Part shown: positions 46,524-54,626 of the stretch, piece by piece
Layout of the letters: each line of letters starts with the position of its first letter
Numbering within the stretch: the first letter of the stretch is position 1
Assembly (NCBI RefSeq): GCF_021390515.1
Contig: NZ_JAJUXI010000012.1
Location: forward strand, 1 to 64,000
Source of the DNA: Dyadobacter sp. CY326
GTDB taxonomy: Bacteria; Bacteroidota; Bacteroidia; Cytophagales; Spirosomataceae
Length of the DNA stretch: 64,000 bases
Direction: 5' to 3'
Notes under the pieces: model-generated
Seen by the model: the letters and a program-made list of their open reading frames with translations, nothing else
Told to the model about the DNA's origin: nothing
The model's database searches: none
Program-made: the position numbers and the translations under genes

Positions 46524-47411
46524 ATGAAATTCGGGAAAGTTGACAATCCAGATAGCATTGATTTTACGTTGCCGGAAGATGCGCCAGCGAACAAAAAATT
46601 GCTGAATGACGCAAAAAAAGGCAAACCGAATATTTACATTGGTTGTGCAAAGTGGAATAAGGCCGATTTGAAAACTTTTTATCCAAAAGGGACAAAGGAC
46701 GAGCTCGGTTACTATGCAACGCAATTCAACAGCATTGAGCTGAATGCAACATTTTACAATAATTTCCCGGTCGAGACGATTGAAAGCTGGTATAACAAGA
46801 CGCCCGCTGAGTTCCGGTTTTTTCCAAAATTGCATCAGGGAATAAGTCATTGGAAACGGTTGAAGGAAGCGAAAGAAACGACGGACATTTATCTGGACGG
46901 CATCGCCCATTTACAGGAAAAGCTGGGCATGTTATTTCTGCAAATGCCCGACAATTTTGGCCCAAAAAACTGGGATGCGTTGAAAGCTTACCTGGAAGAA
47001 TGGCCGTCCGGCTTCCCGCTTGCGCTCGAATTGCGGCACACAGGTTGGTATGACGGCTCATTCAACAGCGAAGAATTGTATGCTGTTTTGGAGAAAAATA
47101 ACATTACGCATATCGTTACTGACTCGGCAGGACGCCGCGATTTGCTCCACATGCGGCTCACAACTCCGACTGCATTCATCCGCTATAATGGCGCCAATGT
47201 GGATTCGGATTACACAAGGCTGGATGATTGGTTTGAACGATTGAAGTTGTGGGTGGAAGAAGGGATTGAGAATATCTACTTTTTCGTGCACCAGAATCAT
47301 GAGGAAGCCTCACCGCTTTTGTCCGCACATTTGATTCAGAAATTCAATGATGAACTGGGAACGGAACTGAAAGTGCCAGCTCATCCGACCCCGCTGCTAG
47401 CGAAGAAATAG
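46524..47411 (+). CDS. DUF72 (YecE-like) family protein
   Basis: This 295-residue protein matches DUF72, a TIM-barrel-like family of unknown function. Family stretches: NIYIGCAKWNKADLKTFYPK, YYATQFNSIELNATFYNN, LGMLFLQMPDNFGPK, IVTDSAGRRDLLHMRLTT and FIRYNGANVDSDYTRLDDW. It has no signal peptide. It lies 73 bases after the cupin gene and may be co-transcribed, but no functional tie is evident. Confidence 0.92.
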   Translation: MKFGKVDNPDSIDFTLPEDAPANKKLLNDAKKGKPNIYIGCAKWNKADLKTFYPKGTKDELGYYATQFNSIELNATFYNNFPVETIESWYNKTPAEFRFFPKLHQGISHWKRLKEAKETTDIYLDGIAHLQEKLGMLFLQMPDNFGPKNWDALKAYLEEWPSGFPLALELRHTGWYDGSFNSEELYAVLEKNNITHIVTDSAGRRDLLHMRLTTPTAFIRYNGANVDSDYTRLDDWFERLKLWVEEGIENIYFFVHQNHEEASPLLSAHLIQKFNDELGTELKVPAHPTPLLAKK

Positions 47412-47415
47412 CGAC

Positions 47416-47488
47416 GCTGGGGCGAACGTTATCTAGGAGCTGGGTCGAACATAACTTAGAAGCTGGGGCGAACGTATACGTTCGTCCC
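47416..47488. repeat. three 23-bp tandem repeats ending in a palindromic hairpin
   Basis: Imperfect 23-bp units begin with GCTGGG at 47416, 47439 and 47462. All carry a CGAACRT core. The third runs into a palindrome at 47465-47488 (core CGAACGTATACGTTCG), followed by TTTATTATT. The cluster begins 4 bases after the DUF72 stop, where it may end transcription. Confidence 0.75.
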
Positions 47489-47498
47489 CTTTATTATT

Positions 47499-47540
47499 AG
47501 GCCTCTGGCCGCTGTCAGAAGTTTCGGCGGCCGGAGGCCT
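47499..47540. terminator. 14-bp hairpin between convergent genes
   Basis: Arms AGGCCTCTGGCCGC (47499-47512) and GCGGCCGGAGGCCT (47527-47540) pair along 14 bp with one G-T wobble. Both sides are A/T-rich. It can act as a terminator in either direction, or as a dispersed palindromic element. Confidence 0.65.
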
Positions 47541-47550
47541 TAAAATAATC

Positions 47551-47574
47551 GGCACGAATGTGGACATTCGCGCC
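47551..47574. repeat. palindromic hairpin related to the one at 47465
   Basis: The palindrome CGAATGTGGACATTCG (47555-47570), extended by GGC/GCC, has the same layout as the core CGAACGTATACGTTCG of the hairpin at 47465. The C-to-T change in the left arm is matched by G-to-A in the right. It ends 24 bases before the stop of the phosphodiesterase gene. Confidence 0.65.
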
Positions 47575-47597
47575 ATCCGCACCAGTGCAATCTTTCA

Positions 47598-48542
47598 CTA
47601 TTTCAAATCAAACGCTTTGCCCTGTTCGGGGAAAATTAAATTTAGTTTGAGCGCATTTTCTGATGTAAGTTCTGCTTTAATTTTTGCCTCACTATCGCCA
47701 GTCGGTTTCATGTGCGTGACAATTACATTCAATCCTGCTAAATTACCAGCACCAGCAAGCTGAGCCAACACGTTAAGCTCTTTCATAAACCATTGTGGCG
47801 TCAAATGTCCATAAAGCTTTTTGTCTGGCTGATCATTGGGATAAGACACTTCCAGGAAAATTCCTTTCAGTTGTTTTGCGGCGACCAATGGAGCAACTGC
47901 CTTCCAAACGTGTTGCATGTTATCCGACTTTTCAACTTCATCCGCACCAGTGTCTCCAAAATAAAGCACATAATCTGTTCCGCGCTTTAATAAAAATGCC
48001 GTGCTTTCATAGGGATTGGAATGGCTGAGTTTGAACGCTTTAACAGACATCGCGGTGTTTTCAATGTTTGTTTCTGAACCTTCTGAAAGAGCCACGTAAT
48101 TATATTTTTTCAATGCCGGGGCGTTCCCTTCGCTTCCGAGGTTTGGCCAGCTTTGCCAATTGAAATAATGATTTTTCAAAACTTCAATGCAATATTGAGA
48201 GGCATAAATGGGCTTCGTGGTGTCCTCAATCGAATTGATGATCATTCCTGAAACATGATCCAAATGCGGATGCGAGATCAAGTAAGCCTTAATGTAACGT
48301 TTCAGCACGGAATCGGGCGATGCGTTGAAAGCCTGGTTGGCGATTGCTTTTGTAATGCCATTGCTTATTGTGCCTGCGTCCAGACATACATATGCACTCG
48401 AATTTGCAGGCGCAACCATGTAAGCCGACAAATTTCCGTCATCGCCGCCACCTTTGACACCCAATGGCACAACCCGAAAACCGCTTTGCGCAGTGCAAAC
48501 GGAAACCGTAAAAATGAAGCAAAGGACTAATTTGATTCGCAT
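47598..48542 (-). CDS. class II 3',5'-cyclic-nucleotide phosphodiesterase (exported MBL-fold)
   Basis: This protein is 314 residues from the ATG at 48542, chosen because a signal peptide begins there (MRIKLVLCFIFTVSVCTAQ); an upstream start at 48587 would bury it. The metal site motif is SHPHLDHVSGM, preceded by the class II opening RVVPLGVKGGGDDGNLSAYM and CLDAGTI. Later YVLYFGDTGADE and GHLTPQWFMKEL provide more ligands. The family splits cAMP or cGMP, here probably in the periplasm. It diverges from the photolyase-family gene, 45 bases away. Confidence 0.9.
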   Translation of the reverse strand: MRIKLVLCFIFTVSVCTAQSGFRVVPLGVKGGGDDGNLSAYMVAPANSSAYVCLDAGTISNGITKAIANQAFNASPDSVLKRYIKAYLISHPHLDHVSGMIINSIEDTTKPIYASQYCIEVLKNHYFNWQSWPNLGSEGNAPALKKYNYVALSEGSETNIENTAMSVKAFKLSHSNPYESTAFLLKRGTDYVLYFGDTGADEVEKSDNMQHVWKAVAPLVAAKQLKGIFLEVSYPNDQPDKKLYGHLTPQWFMKELNVLAQLAGAGNLAGLNVIVTHMKPTGDSEAKIKAELTSENALKLNLIFPEQGKAFDLK

Positions 48543-48587
48543 GATTTTAGTAGGAGCGTTATAAGCATTTATCGACATTGATAACAA

Positions 48588-50072
48588 ATGAAGGCAATTA
48601 CGTTAATTTTTCCGCATCAGTTATTTCATGAGCATCCGGCTGTTGCGGTTGGAAGGGATGTGGTGCTGGTTGAAGAGCATTTGTTTTTTAACCAGTTTTC
48701 GTTTCACAAACACAAGCTACTCTTTCACCGCGCCTCGATGTTGGAATACAAAAAACACCTGGAAAGCTTGAAAATTAATGTGCATTACATTGAAGCTCAG
48801 GAAGATCATGCGGATGTTCGGAAATTAATCCCGGTGCTGAAAACCAAGGGTGTTGCGGAAATATATTATGCAGATGTAACAGATAATTGGCTACAAAAAA
48901 GACTGGCCAACGCAGCTCAGAAGAATCAAATAGCACTAACACAGTTCGACACGCCAATGTTTCTCAATTCACAAGAAGAATTGGAAATGTATTTTATGAA
49001 TAAAAAACGCTATTTCCAGGCGGATTTTTACACGGTCCAGCGTAAGAAAAACCGGATTCTCGTTGACGACAAAGGTGAGCCCGAAGGAGGAAAATGGAGC
49101 TTTGACACAGAAAATCGCTTAAAATTCCCTAAAAAGCAGCTCCCGCCAATCATTCAGTTTCCGGATACAAATGCAAGTTGCAGCAATGCAAAAGCTTATG
49201 TTGAGCAACATTATGCCGGGAATTACGGACACATTCCGGAACAAATAAGGTTTCCAATCAATGCGCACGAAAGCGAGGAATGGCTGAATCAGTTTTTGAA
49301 AGAGCGTTTTGAAGCGTTTGGAAAATACGAGGATGCAATGGTCACTTCGGAGCACTTTTTACACCATAGCGTGCTCACGCCAATGCTGAACACAGGCTTG
49401 TTAACGCCCAGAAAGGTGATTGACCTGACATTGGCTTTTGCAGCTAAACATGACACGCCGCTCAACTCGCTGGAAGGATTTATCCGGCAGGTGATTGGTT
49501 GGCGTGAATTTATTCACGGCGTTTACGAATTTAAGGGAAGCCGTGAGCGCACGCGCAATTATTGGGGTTTTACCCGCAAGATCCCAGAGTCGTTTTGGAC
49601 AGGAACGACAGGCATTGAGCCGGTGGATATTGTGATTAAAAAAGTGCTTAAAACAGGTTATTGCCATCACATTGAGCGATTAATGGTCATCGGTAACTTT
49701 ATGTTATTGTGTGAATTTGACCCTGACGACGTGTATCGCTGGTTCATGGAGCTTTTTATAGATGCTTATGATTGGGTAATGGTCCCGAACGTTTATGGCA
49801 TGAGTCAATTTGCGGATGGCGGTCTGATGGCGACCAAACCTTACATTAGCGGCAGCAATTATTTGATGAAAATGAGCGATTTCAGCAAAGGTGAATGGCA
49901 ACCCATTTGGGATGGACTTTTCTGGCGGTTTATGGACAAACAAAGAAATTTTTTCCTTAAAAACCCAAGGCTTGGAATGCTGATCAGGACGTTTGATAAC
50001 ATGGATGAAGCAAAGCAACAAGCACATTTACAGCACGCCAATGATTTTTTGAGAAAACTGGATCACCAATAA
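48588..50072 (+). CDS. cryptochrome/photolyase family protein (FeS-BCP/PhrB-like) without FeS cysteines
   Basis: This 494-residue protein aligns by motif with the prokaryotic 6-4 photolyase / iron-sulfur bacterial cryptochrome family: ITLIFPHQLFHEHPA opening, KWSFDTENRLKFPKK, GFIRQVIGWREFIHGVYEF, NYWGFTRKIPESFWTG, CHHIERLMVIGNFMLL, FMELFIDAYDWVMVPNVYGM. It should bind FAD and an antenna chromophore. In PhrB four cysteines hold a 4Fe-4S cluster, three in an SDYCxGC...CPF-type stretch. Here that stretch is MSDFSKGEWQPIW (429-441), with none, and the first ligand position (TGTTGIEPVDIV) also lacks Cys. Repair or sensing is inferred. Confidence 0.88.
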   Translation: MKAITLIFPHQLFHEHPAVAVGRDVVLVEEHLFFNQFSFHKHKLLFHRASMLEYKKHLESLKINVHYIEAQEDHADVRKLIPVLKTKGVAEIYYADVTDNWLQKRLANAAQKNQIALTQFDTPMFLNSQEELEMYFMNKKRYFQADFYTVQRKKNRILVDDKGEPEGGKWSFDTENRLKFPKKQLPPIIQFPDTNASCSNAKAYVEQHYAGNYGHIPEQIRFPINAHESEEWLNQFLKERFEAFGKYEDAMVTSEHFLHHSVLTPMLNTGLLTPRKVIDLTLAFAAKHDTPLNSLEGFIRQVIGWREFIHGVYEFKGSRERTRNYWGFTRKIPESFWTGTTGIEPVDIVIKKVLKTGYCHHIERLMVIGNFMLLCEFDPDDVYRWFMELFIDAYDWVMVPNVYGMSQFADGGLMATKPYISGSNYLMKMSDFSKGEWQPIWDGLFWRFMDKQRNFFLKNPRLGMLIRTFDNMDEAKQQAHLQHANDFLRKLDHQ

Positions 50073-50130
50073 TTTCCGAAATGGCGATTAGTTGTAATTT
50101 CGAATTTCAGGTTTCAAAAAAACGCTCACT

Positions 50131-50574
50131 ATGACGCGAACCAATAGCGAAAATCCAGATTTCAAAAAGCTTACAGACTTGCTGGATGATGAACTTTGCC
50201 TTCTTTATAATACACAAAAAGCTGATTACGAAGAATATAACCGCATTACTAATTTACAGACAGTCATATTAGCTTATGAAAATGACATTGCCATCGGTTG
50301 CGGATGCTTTAAAGTTCTTGATGAAAAAACGATTGAATTAAAGCGCATGTTCGTCTCGCCCGCATCCAGAGGAAAAGGCATCGCATCCGCAATGGTCACC
50401 GAACTGGAACAATGGGCCAAAGAATTAGGCTTCGTAAATGCGGTTTTGGAAACGGGCAACAAACAACAACAAGCCATAAAAATGTATCTAAAACTCGGCT
50501 ATTCGCTTTCGGAACGGCCTGGCCAAAATCAAGAAATCGGCCACAGCATTTTCATGCAAAAGCAGCTGGCTTGA
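50131..50574 (+). CDS. GNAT family N-acetyltransferase
   Basis: This 147-residue GCN5-type acetyltransferase has the acetyl-CoA loop ASRGKGIASAMVTELEQWA (motif A, R-G-K-G-I-A) after the beta strand ELKRMFVS, and the NAVLETGNKQQQAIKMYLKL end. Substrate unknown. It reads alone between the photolyase-family gene and the convergent higA. Confidence 0.9.
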   Translation: MTRTNSENPDFKKLTDLLDDELCLLYNTQKADYEEYNRITNLQTVILAYENDIAIGCGCFKVLDEKTIELKRMFVSPASRGKGIASAMVTELEQWAKELGFVNAVLETGNKQQQAIKMYLKLGYSLSERPGQNQEIGHSIFMQKQLA

Positions 50575-50597
50575 CTGTTCCATGCTTAACATGCCTG

Positions 50598-50969
50598 CTA
50601 AATGTGTTGCATAATGAAGTCTGCTGAAACATTCAATTTCGTGTGGACTGCTTTAATAAAGGGAATATCGGGCTTTTGCTTTCCATTCAGGATCAATGAA
50701 AGTTTTGTATCGCTAACTCCAAGCGTCGCTGCAAGGTCCTTTTGCTTCAATTTCATTTCGTACATCCGCAATTCTATCATTCCTTCAAGCGTCCTGGGCG
50801 GCTCAACATAATAATGCTCCTTCTCATACGCCTGCGCCGCAAGCGCCATTTTGCGAATGGTTTCGAGCTCCTCCTCAGACAGCCTTGCCTCTCCCTTTTT
50901 CATAAGGCGATCAATCTCGATCATCGCCTCATCATATTCCTTTTCTGTCCTGAATTCTATTTTTTTCAT
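50598..50969 (-). CDS. higA: HigA-type antitoxin, XRE helix-turn-helix
   Basis: This 123-residue antitoxin starts at the ATG at 50969, one base after the toxin stop. Its N-terminal part (MKKIEFRTEKEYDEAMIEID) is the family's dimer/toxin-binding region. The helix-turn-helix follows (MKLKQKDLAATLGVSDTKLS, LILNGKQKP). It should bind HigB and repress the shared promoter. A TTG at 50984 would extend it by 5 residues but is less likely. Confidence 0.92.
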   Translation of the reverse strand: MKKIEFRTEKEYDEAMIEIDRLMKKGEARLSEEELETIRKMALAAQAYEKEHYYVEPPRTLEGMIELRMYEMKLKQKDLAATLGVSDTKLSLILNGKQKPDIPFIKAVHTKLNVSADFIMQHI

Positions 50970-50970
50970 C

Positions 50971-51264
50971 TTACAACTGGTCAATTCTTACCTTATCATA
51001 TTCTTTATGATTACCAATGAACTTTATGTAGACTGTTCGAACACTAAATAAAATCCGTACGATGACTCGAATGTGATTGCCTCGCACGTTGAAAACGTAG
51101 AGATCATTACCGACAGCATCAACCGAATTGAATATGCGCCTTACCTCATTAAAGTTAGACCAATTTGACTTTTCGACAATTTGAAACCAAGTATCCAGCG
51201 CTTCAAGGCTATGTTTATCAACTTTACCATATTGCCGGATCATCTTGTAGCTTATTACAACCAT
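50971..51264 (-). CDS. higB: HigB-type toxin (type II toxin-antitoxin)
   Basis: This 97-residue protein has the HigB_toxin family layout: helix (MIRQYGKVDKHSLEALDTWF), SNWSNFNEVRRIFNSVDAV, then NDLYVFNVRGNHIRVIVRIL and the end VYIKFIGNHKEYDKVRID. This fits the RelE-like mRNA interferase fold. The toxin gene comes first, as in the pair at 9371. Both pairs are distinct in sequence and are not a recent duplication. Confidence 0.92.
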   Translation of the reverse strand: MVVISYKMIRQYGKVDKHSLEALDTWFQIVEKSNWSNFNEVRRIFNSVDAVGNDLYVFNVRGNHIRVIVRILFSVRTVYIKFIGNHKEYDKVRIDQL

Positions 51265-51290
51265 TTGAAAAACTAAGTGTGTATATTGGG

Positions 51291-51298
51291 CAAATATA
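51291..51298 (-). promoter_or_regulatory. -7 element of the second higBA pair
   Basis: On the minus strand TATATTTG (51298 to 51291) matches TAnnTTTG, 26 bases before the higB start. No TTG at standard spacing. Confidence 0.5.
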
Positions 51299-51344
51299 CG
51301 TAATATTTAGCATAACTAAAATGATTTTAGAATTTCTATATTTT

Positions 51345-51352
51345 TAAGTTTG
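51345..51352 (+). promoter_or_regulatory. -7 element of the AI-2E transporter gene
   Basis: TAAGTTTG matches TAnnTTTG, 22 bases before the ATG at 51375. No well-spaced TTG. Confidence 0.45.
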
Positions 51353-51374
51353 TTACCTAAGCTAGTAATCGAAA

Positions 51375-52499
51375 ATGTACCCAACCACCCCCTCTGCATT
51401 TTACCAAAAACTGACTTACTCGCTTCTTGCCATTGGCTTGATAATGCTGGCTATTTATCTGGGGCAGGATATCCTGGTTCCGTTGGCTATGGCGGGGCTT
51501 ATTGCGGTTTTACTCAGGCCGGTTGAGGCGTGGCTGATGCGCCTGGGCATGCCAAAAGTGGTTGCGATTACGCTGGCGGTGCTGCTGGCTGTGATTCTTG
51601 TGTCTGGCGTAGGCGTTATACTTTCTATGCAACTCGCAGACTTTACGGATGAGTGGCCCAAGTTAAAACGGAACATTAACGAGTTTTACATGGACGCCCG
51701 TCGCTGGATCAGGAGAGAATATAGCGTCAGTTACCGTCAACAGGCCGAATATCTGAAAAATGCGCAAACCAAAACGCTGGAAAATTTCCAGGGCGCTGAG
51801 ACCCTCGGTGTTGTAACCGGACCGCTTGCAACGCTGATCCTGATTCCGATTTATGCATTCTTGCTGCTTTATTACCGCACGATGTTGCTGCACTTTCTGG
51901 TCGTTTTGTTTGCCGAAAAGCACAAGCCGCGCGTGCTCGAAATTCTGGGGGAAATCAAATCCATTATCCAGAGTTACATGGTTGGTTTGCTGCTGGAAAC
52001 CGCTGTCGTTGCGGTGCTGAATTCTGTCGGATTGCTCTTTCTCAATGTGCAATATGCGATGCTGCTTGGCATTATGGCCGCTATTTTGAACCTTGTGCCT
52101 TACATCGGCGGTTTGGTCGCGACGGCGCTGGCTGTGATGGTAACATTCATAAGCAACCCCGATCCGCACACATTGCTGGGCGTTGTGGGCGTTTTTATTG
52201 CCGTTCAATTCATTGATAATAACTTCCTTGTGCCGCTTATTGTCGGCTCAAAAGTGAAGATCAATGCGTTGGTTTCAATCGTAGGCGTGCTCGTCGGCGG
52301 CGCACTGGCGGGATTATCCGGAATGTTCCTTTCTATTCCTGTAATCGCGATGATGAAAGTGATATTTGACCGGGTTGATGGGCTCAAACCCTGGGGCATC
52401 TTGCTTGGAGATCAGACGCCGGAGCAGGCGAACAACAATCTTTTCAGATTTGTAAATAAGCGAAAACCGCTTAAAAAAGAAGTTGGCAAAGATTCTTAG
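51375..52499 (+). CDS. AI-2E family transporter (PerM-like)
   Basis: This 374-residue inner-membrane protein has about eight hydrophobic segments and the family features: LLAIGLIMLAIYLGQDILVP opening, a soluble linker (about 80-145), and AILNLVPYIGGLVATALAVM and NNFLVPLIVGSKVKINALVS near the end. Members were named for autoinducer-2 export, but most probably exchange ions or other solutes, so no substrate is assigned. It is a single gene. Confidence 0.9.
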   Translation: MYPTTPSAFYQKLTYSLLAIGLIMLAIYLGQDILVPLAMAGLIAVLLRPVEAWLMRLGMPKVVAITLAVLLAVILVSGVGVILSMQLADFTDEWPKLKRNINEFYMDARRWIRREYSVSYRQQAEYLKNAQTKTLENFQGAETLGVVTGPLATLILIPIYAFLLLYYRTMLLHFLVVLFAEKHKPRVLEILGEIKSIIQSYMVGLLLETAVVAVLNSVGLLFLNVQYAMLLGIMAAILNLVPYIGGLVATALAVMVTFISNPDPHTLLGVVGVFIAVQFIDNNFLVPLIVGSKVKINALVSIVGVLVGGALAGLSGMFLSIPVIAMMKVIFDRVDGLKPWGILLGDQTPEQANNNLFRFVNKRKPLKKEVGKDS

Positions 52500-52518
52500 T
52501 CTCCGCCAACTTATCGTT

Positions 52519-53820
52519 TTACATTGCAAATTGTTTGGTCTCAACAGTCGCTTTCAAATCATGAAGCAAGCTGAATAAGCCAAAGAATGTGCGGTTGATA
52601 TAAATAAAATGTTTAGAACCGCGATTCACATTCATTTTCCTCAATTCCTTATCATTCGCATATTTCTCTCCAAGTGCCGCAAGTCTGGCGAAGAAGGTTT
52701 CATCTGCGAAATCAAAAGTTTCGGATTGGAATGGCTGCGTTAACAATGACAGAATTTCTCTGAAAAGATTGGAAAAATAAACCGTTTCCTGCGGCGAATC
52801 CTTGCTGGACAAGATTTCCAGCGCCTCCATCCGTGAATAAAAAATCTCCGGATCATTCAGCTTTTCGGGCTCTGCCAACTCAAAATATGGGGTGTAAAAC
52901 GATTCTGGAATTTCTTTGATGCACCCGAAATCAATCGCAATCAAATTATCCATATCGTCAACCAGAAAATTTCCCGGATGTGGGTCCGCGTGCACTTTTC
53001 GTAATTGATGGACCTGAAACATGTAAAAATCCCAAAGCGCTTGTCCCAGTTTGTTGGCGACGTTCTGATCTTTGTTCACTTTCGTAAACTCGGACAAATG
53101 CTTACCGGTCATCCAATCCATTGAAATCACCCTTTCGCAAGAATATTCAGGATAATATTGCGGGAATCTCAAATTCGGAATGTGCGCACAAGCGTCAGCT
53201 ATTTCCTGGCTTTGTGCAATTTCCAGAATGTAGTTCGTCTCCTCGGTCAGCTTCGTTTCAACTTCTTTAAAATATTTATCAGAGTCTTTCGCCTGAATGT
53301 TGAACATGCTCATGGCAATTGGCTTAACCAATGCCAAATCTGACGAAATGCTTTCTGCAACACCCGGATATTGAATTTTTACGGCAAGTTCTTTGCCATC
53401 TTTCGTAGCCTTATGCACTTGTCCGATGCTCGCGGCATTGATTGCATTGGCGTCAAATGTGTCAAAAATTTCAAGCGGCGATTTACCAAAATACTTTCTG
53501 AAAGTCTTGACAACAAGCGGCGCTGACAATGGCGGCACCGAAAATTGGGACAAAGAAAACTTTTCCACGTAAGCCTGCGGAAGAAAATTCTTTTCCATAC
53601 TCAGCATTTGCGCCAATTTCAATGCACTGCCTTTCAGGTTTTTAAGTCCGTCGTAAATATCCTCAGCGTTGTTTGTGTTCAGGTTATCCCGCGCTGATTC
53701 GGGATTGGTGATTTTCTCACCATAATATTTCAAATAGTTACCCCCGATTTTCACACCGGTCGAAATCAATCTGGTTGCACGCTGAATTTTCGAAGTAGGT
53801 ATGCTGTCTATTGTCTCCAT
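52519..53820 (-). CDS. ABC1/AarF/UbiB family atypical kinase
   Basis: This 433-residue protein has the ABC1 kinase motifs: LKGSALKLAQMLSM (the KxGQ-like helix with Ala for Gly, KLAQ), an Ala-rich loop INAASIGQVHKATKDGKELA, VKIQYPG, VHADPHPGNFLVDD (catalytic loop) and AIDFGCIKE (metal-binding DFG-like). UbiB-type proteins support quinone synthesis or lipid handling. It lies 2 bases after a TetR-type regulator gene and is co-transcribed with it, but no quinone gene is near. Its substrate is unknown. Confidence 0.9.
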   Translation of the reverse strand: METIDSIPTSKIQRATRLISTGVKIGGNYLKYYGEKITNPESARDNLNTNNAEDIYDGLKNLKGSALKLAQMLSMEKNFLPQAYVEKFSLSQFSVPPLSAPLVVKTFRKYFGKSPLEIFDTFDANAINAASIGQVHKATKDGKELAVKIQYPGVAESISSDLALVKPIAMSMFNIQAKDSDKYFKEVETKLTEETNYILEIAQSQEIADACAHIPNLRFPQYYPEYSCERVISMDWMTGKHLSEFTKVNKDQNVANKLGQALWDFYMFQVHQLRKVHADPHPGNFLVDDMDNLIAIDFGCIKEIPESFYTPYFELAEPEKLNDPEIFYSRMEALEILSSKDSPQETVYFSNLFREILSLLTQPFQSETFDFADETFFARLAALGEKYANDKELRKMNVNRGSKHFIYINRTFFGLFSLLHDLKATVETKQFAM

Positions 53821-53822
53821 TC

Positions 53823-54497
53823 CTACTTTAACTTTTCTTTAATGAGAAATTTACCAAAATCGATAACACTTTCCAGCGGCGTAATATCAATGAGATCAAA
53901 CGTAGCGCGAATCGATTTTTCAATAAAAAGGTCTGTTTTTTCAAAACCAATGGACTCGTCGTCCAGCCAGAATTTCAGGGTTACCAAGAACTGAACCCAC
54001 GCTCCTTCTTCAAGTGCTTCCTGCTGTGCTTTGCGGATGCGCTCATTTTTGGATTTAAGATATCCTTCGCTGATTTGGCCAACAAACTCTTTGAACTGAC
54101 GTCTGAACTCACGCAGTTTCATCACGCCTTCCAGTCGGCTTTTATCACTTTTCAGATCAAAAACCACATAACTGCGATTGGCCGTTAGAATTTCAAAATA
54201 AGTGTAATAGTAAGTCAGCAACTTATCCCGAAAACCCAGTGCCGGCATGTCGCCGCTCTGGTTAATGAGGTTTACTGCAAGCTTATGGAAGCTTACAAAA
54301 ACGCGTTTTTCAACAGCGTCAATGGAGGAGAAATGTTTGTAAAATTCCCTTTCAACGATGCCATGACGCTTGCAAAACAAATAAACCGAATCCGGCTTCT
54401 TGTTGTTTTCCAAACTGTCATGCATATATAATTCTGTAATCTTATCAGCTGTGATTTCCTCGGCTGCTGCCGGGAGCCCTACTACTTTTGCTGCCAT
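53823..54497 (-). CDS. TetR-family transcriptional regulator
   Basis: This 224-residue protein has an N-terminal helix-turn-helix (about 45-75: VYLFCKRHGIVEREFYKHFSS) followed by a helical ligand/dimer domain (SYVVFDLKSDKSRLEGVMKL). It has an unusual N terminus of about 20 residues before the first HTH helix. The partner ABC1-kinase gene starts 2 bases later, so it likely regulates its own operon. Ligand unknown. Confidence 0.85.
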   Translation of the reverse strand: MAAKVVGLPAAAEEITADKITELYMHDSLENNKKPDSVYLFCKRHGIVEREFYKHFSSIDAVEKRVFVSFHKLAVNLINQSGDMPALGFRDKLLTYYYTYFEILTANRSYVVFDLKSDKSRLEGVMKLREFRRQFKEFVGQISEGYLKSKNERIRKAQQEALEEGAWVQFLVTLKFWLDDESIGFEKTDLFIEKSIRATFDLIDITPLESVIDFGKFLIKEKLK

Positions 54498-54626
54498 TTT
54501 ATTATTTGGTTAACAATGTGACAATACACTCTATTAAACGAATATCAGTGGCCTGTAGATCTTCACAGGCCAACTATTAAGCAACAAAATTACTGGCCTT
54601 AAACATTCACTCAACGCTCGAAATTT

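Noticed and set aside
47416-47480. CRISPR array at the 23-bp repeats
   Set aside because: Only three contiguous, diverged units without spacers.
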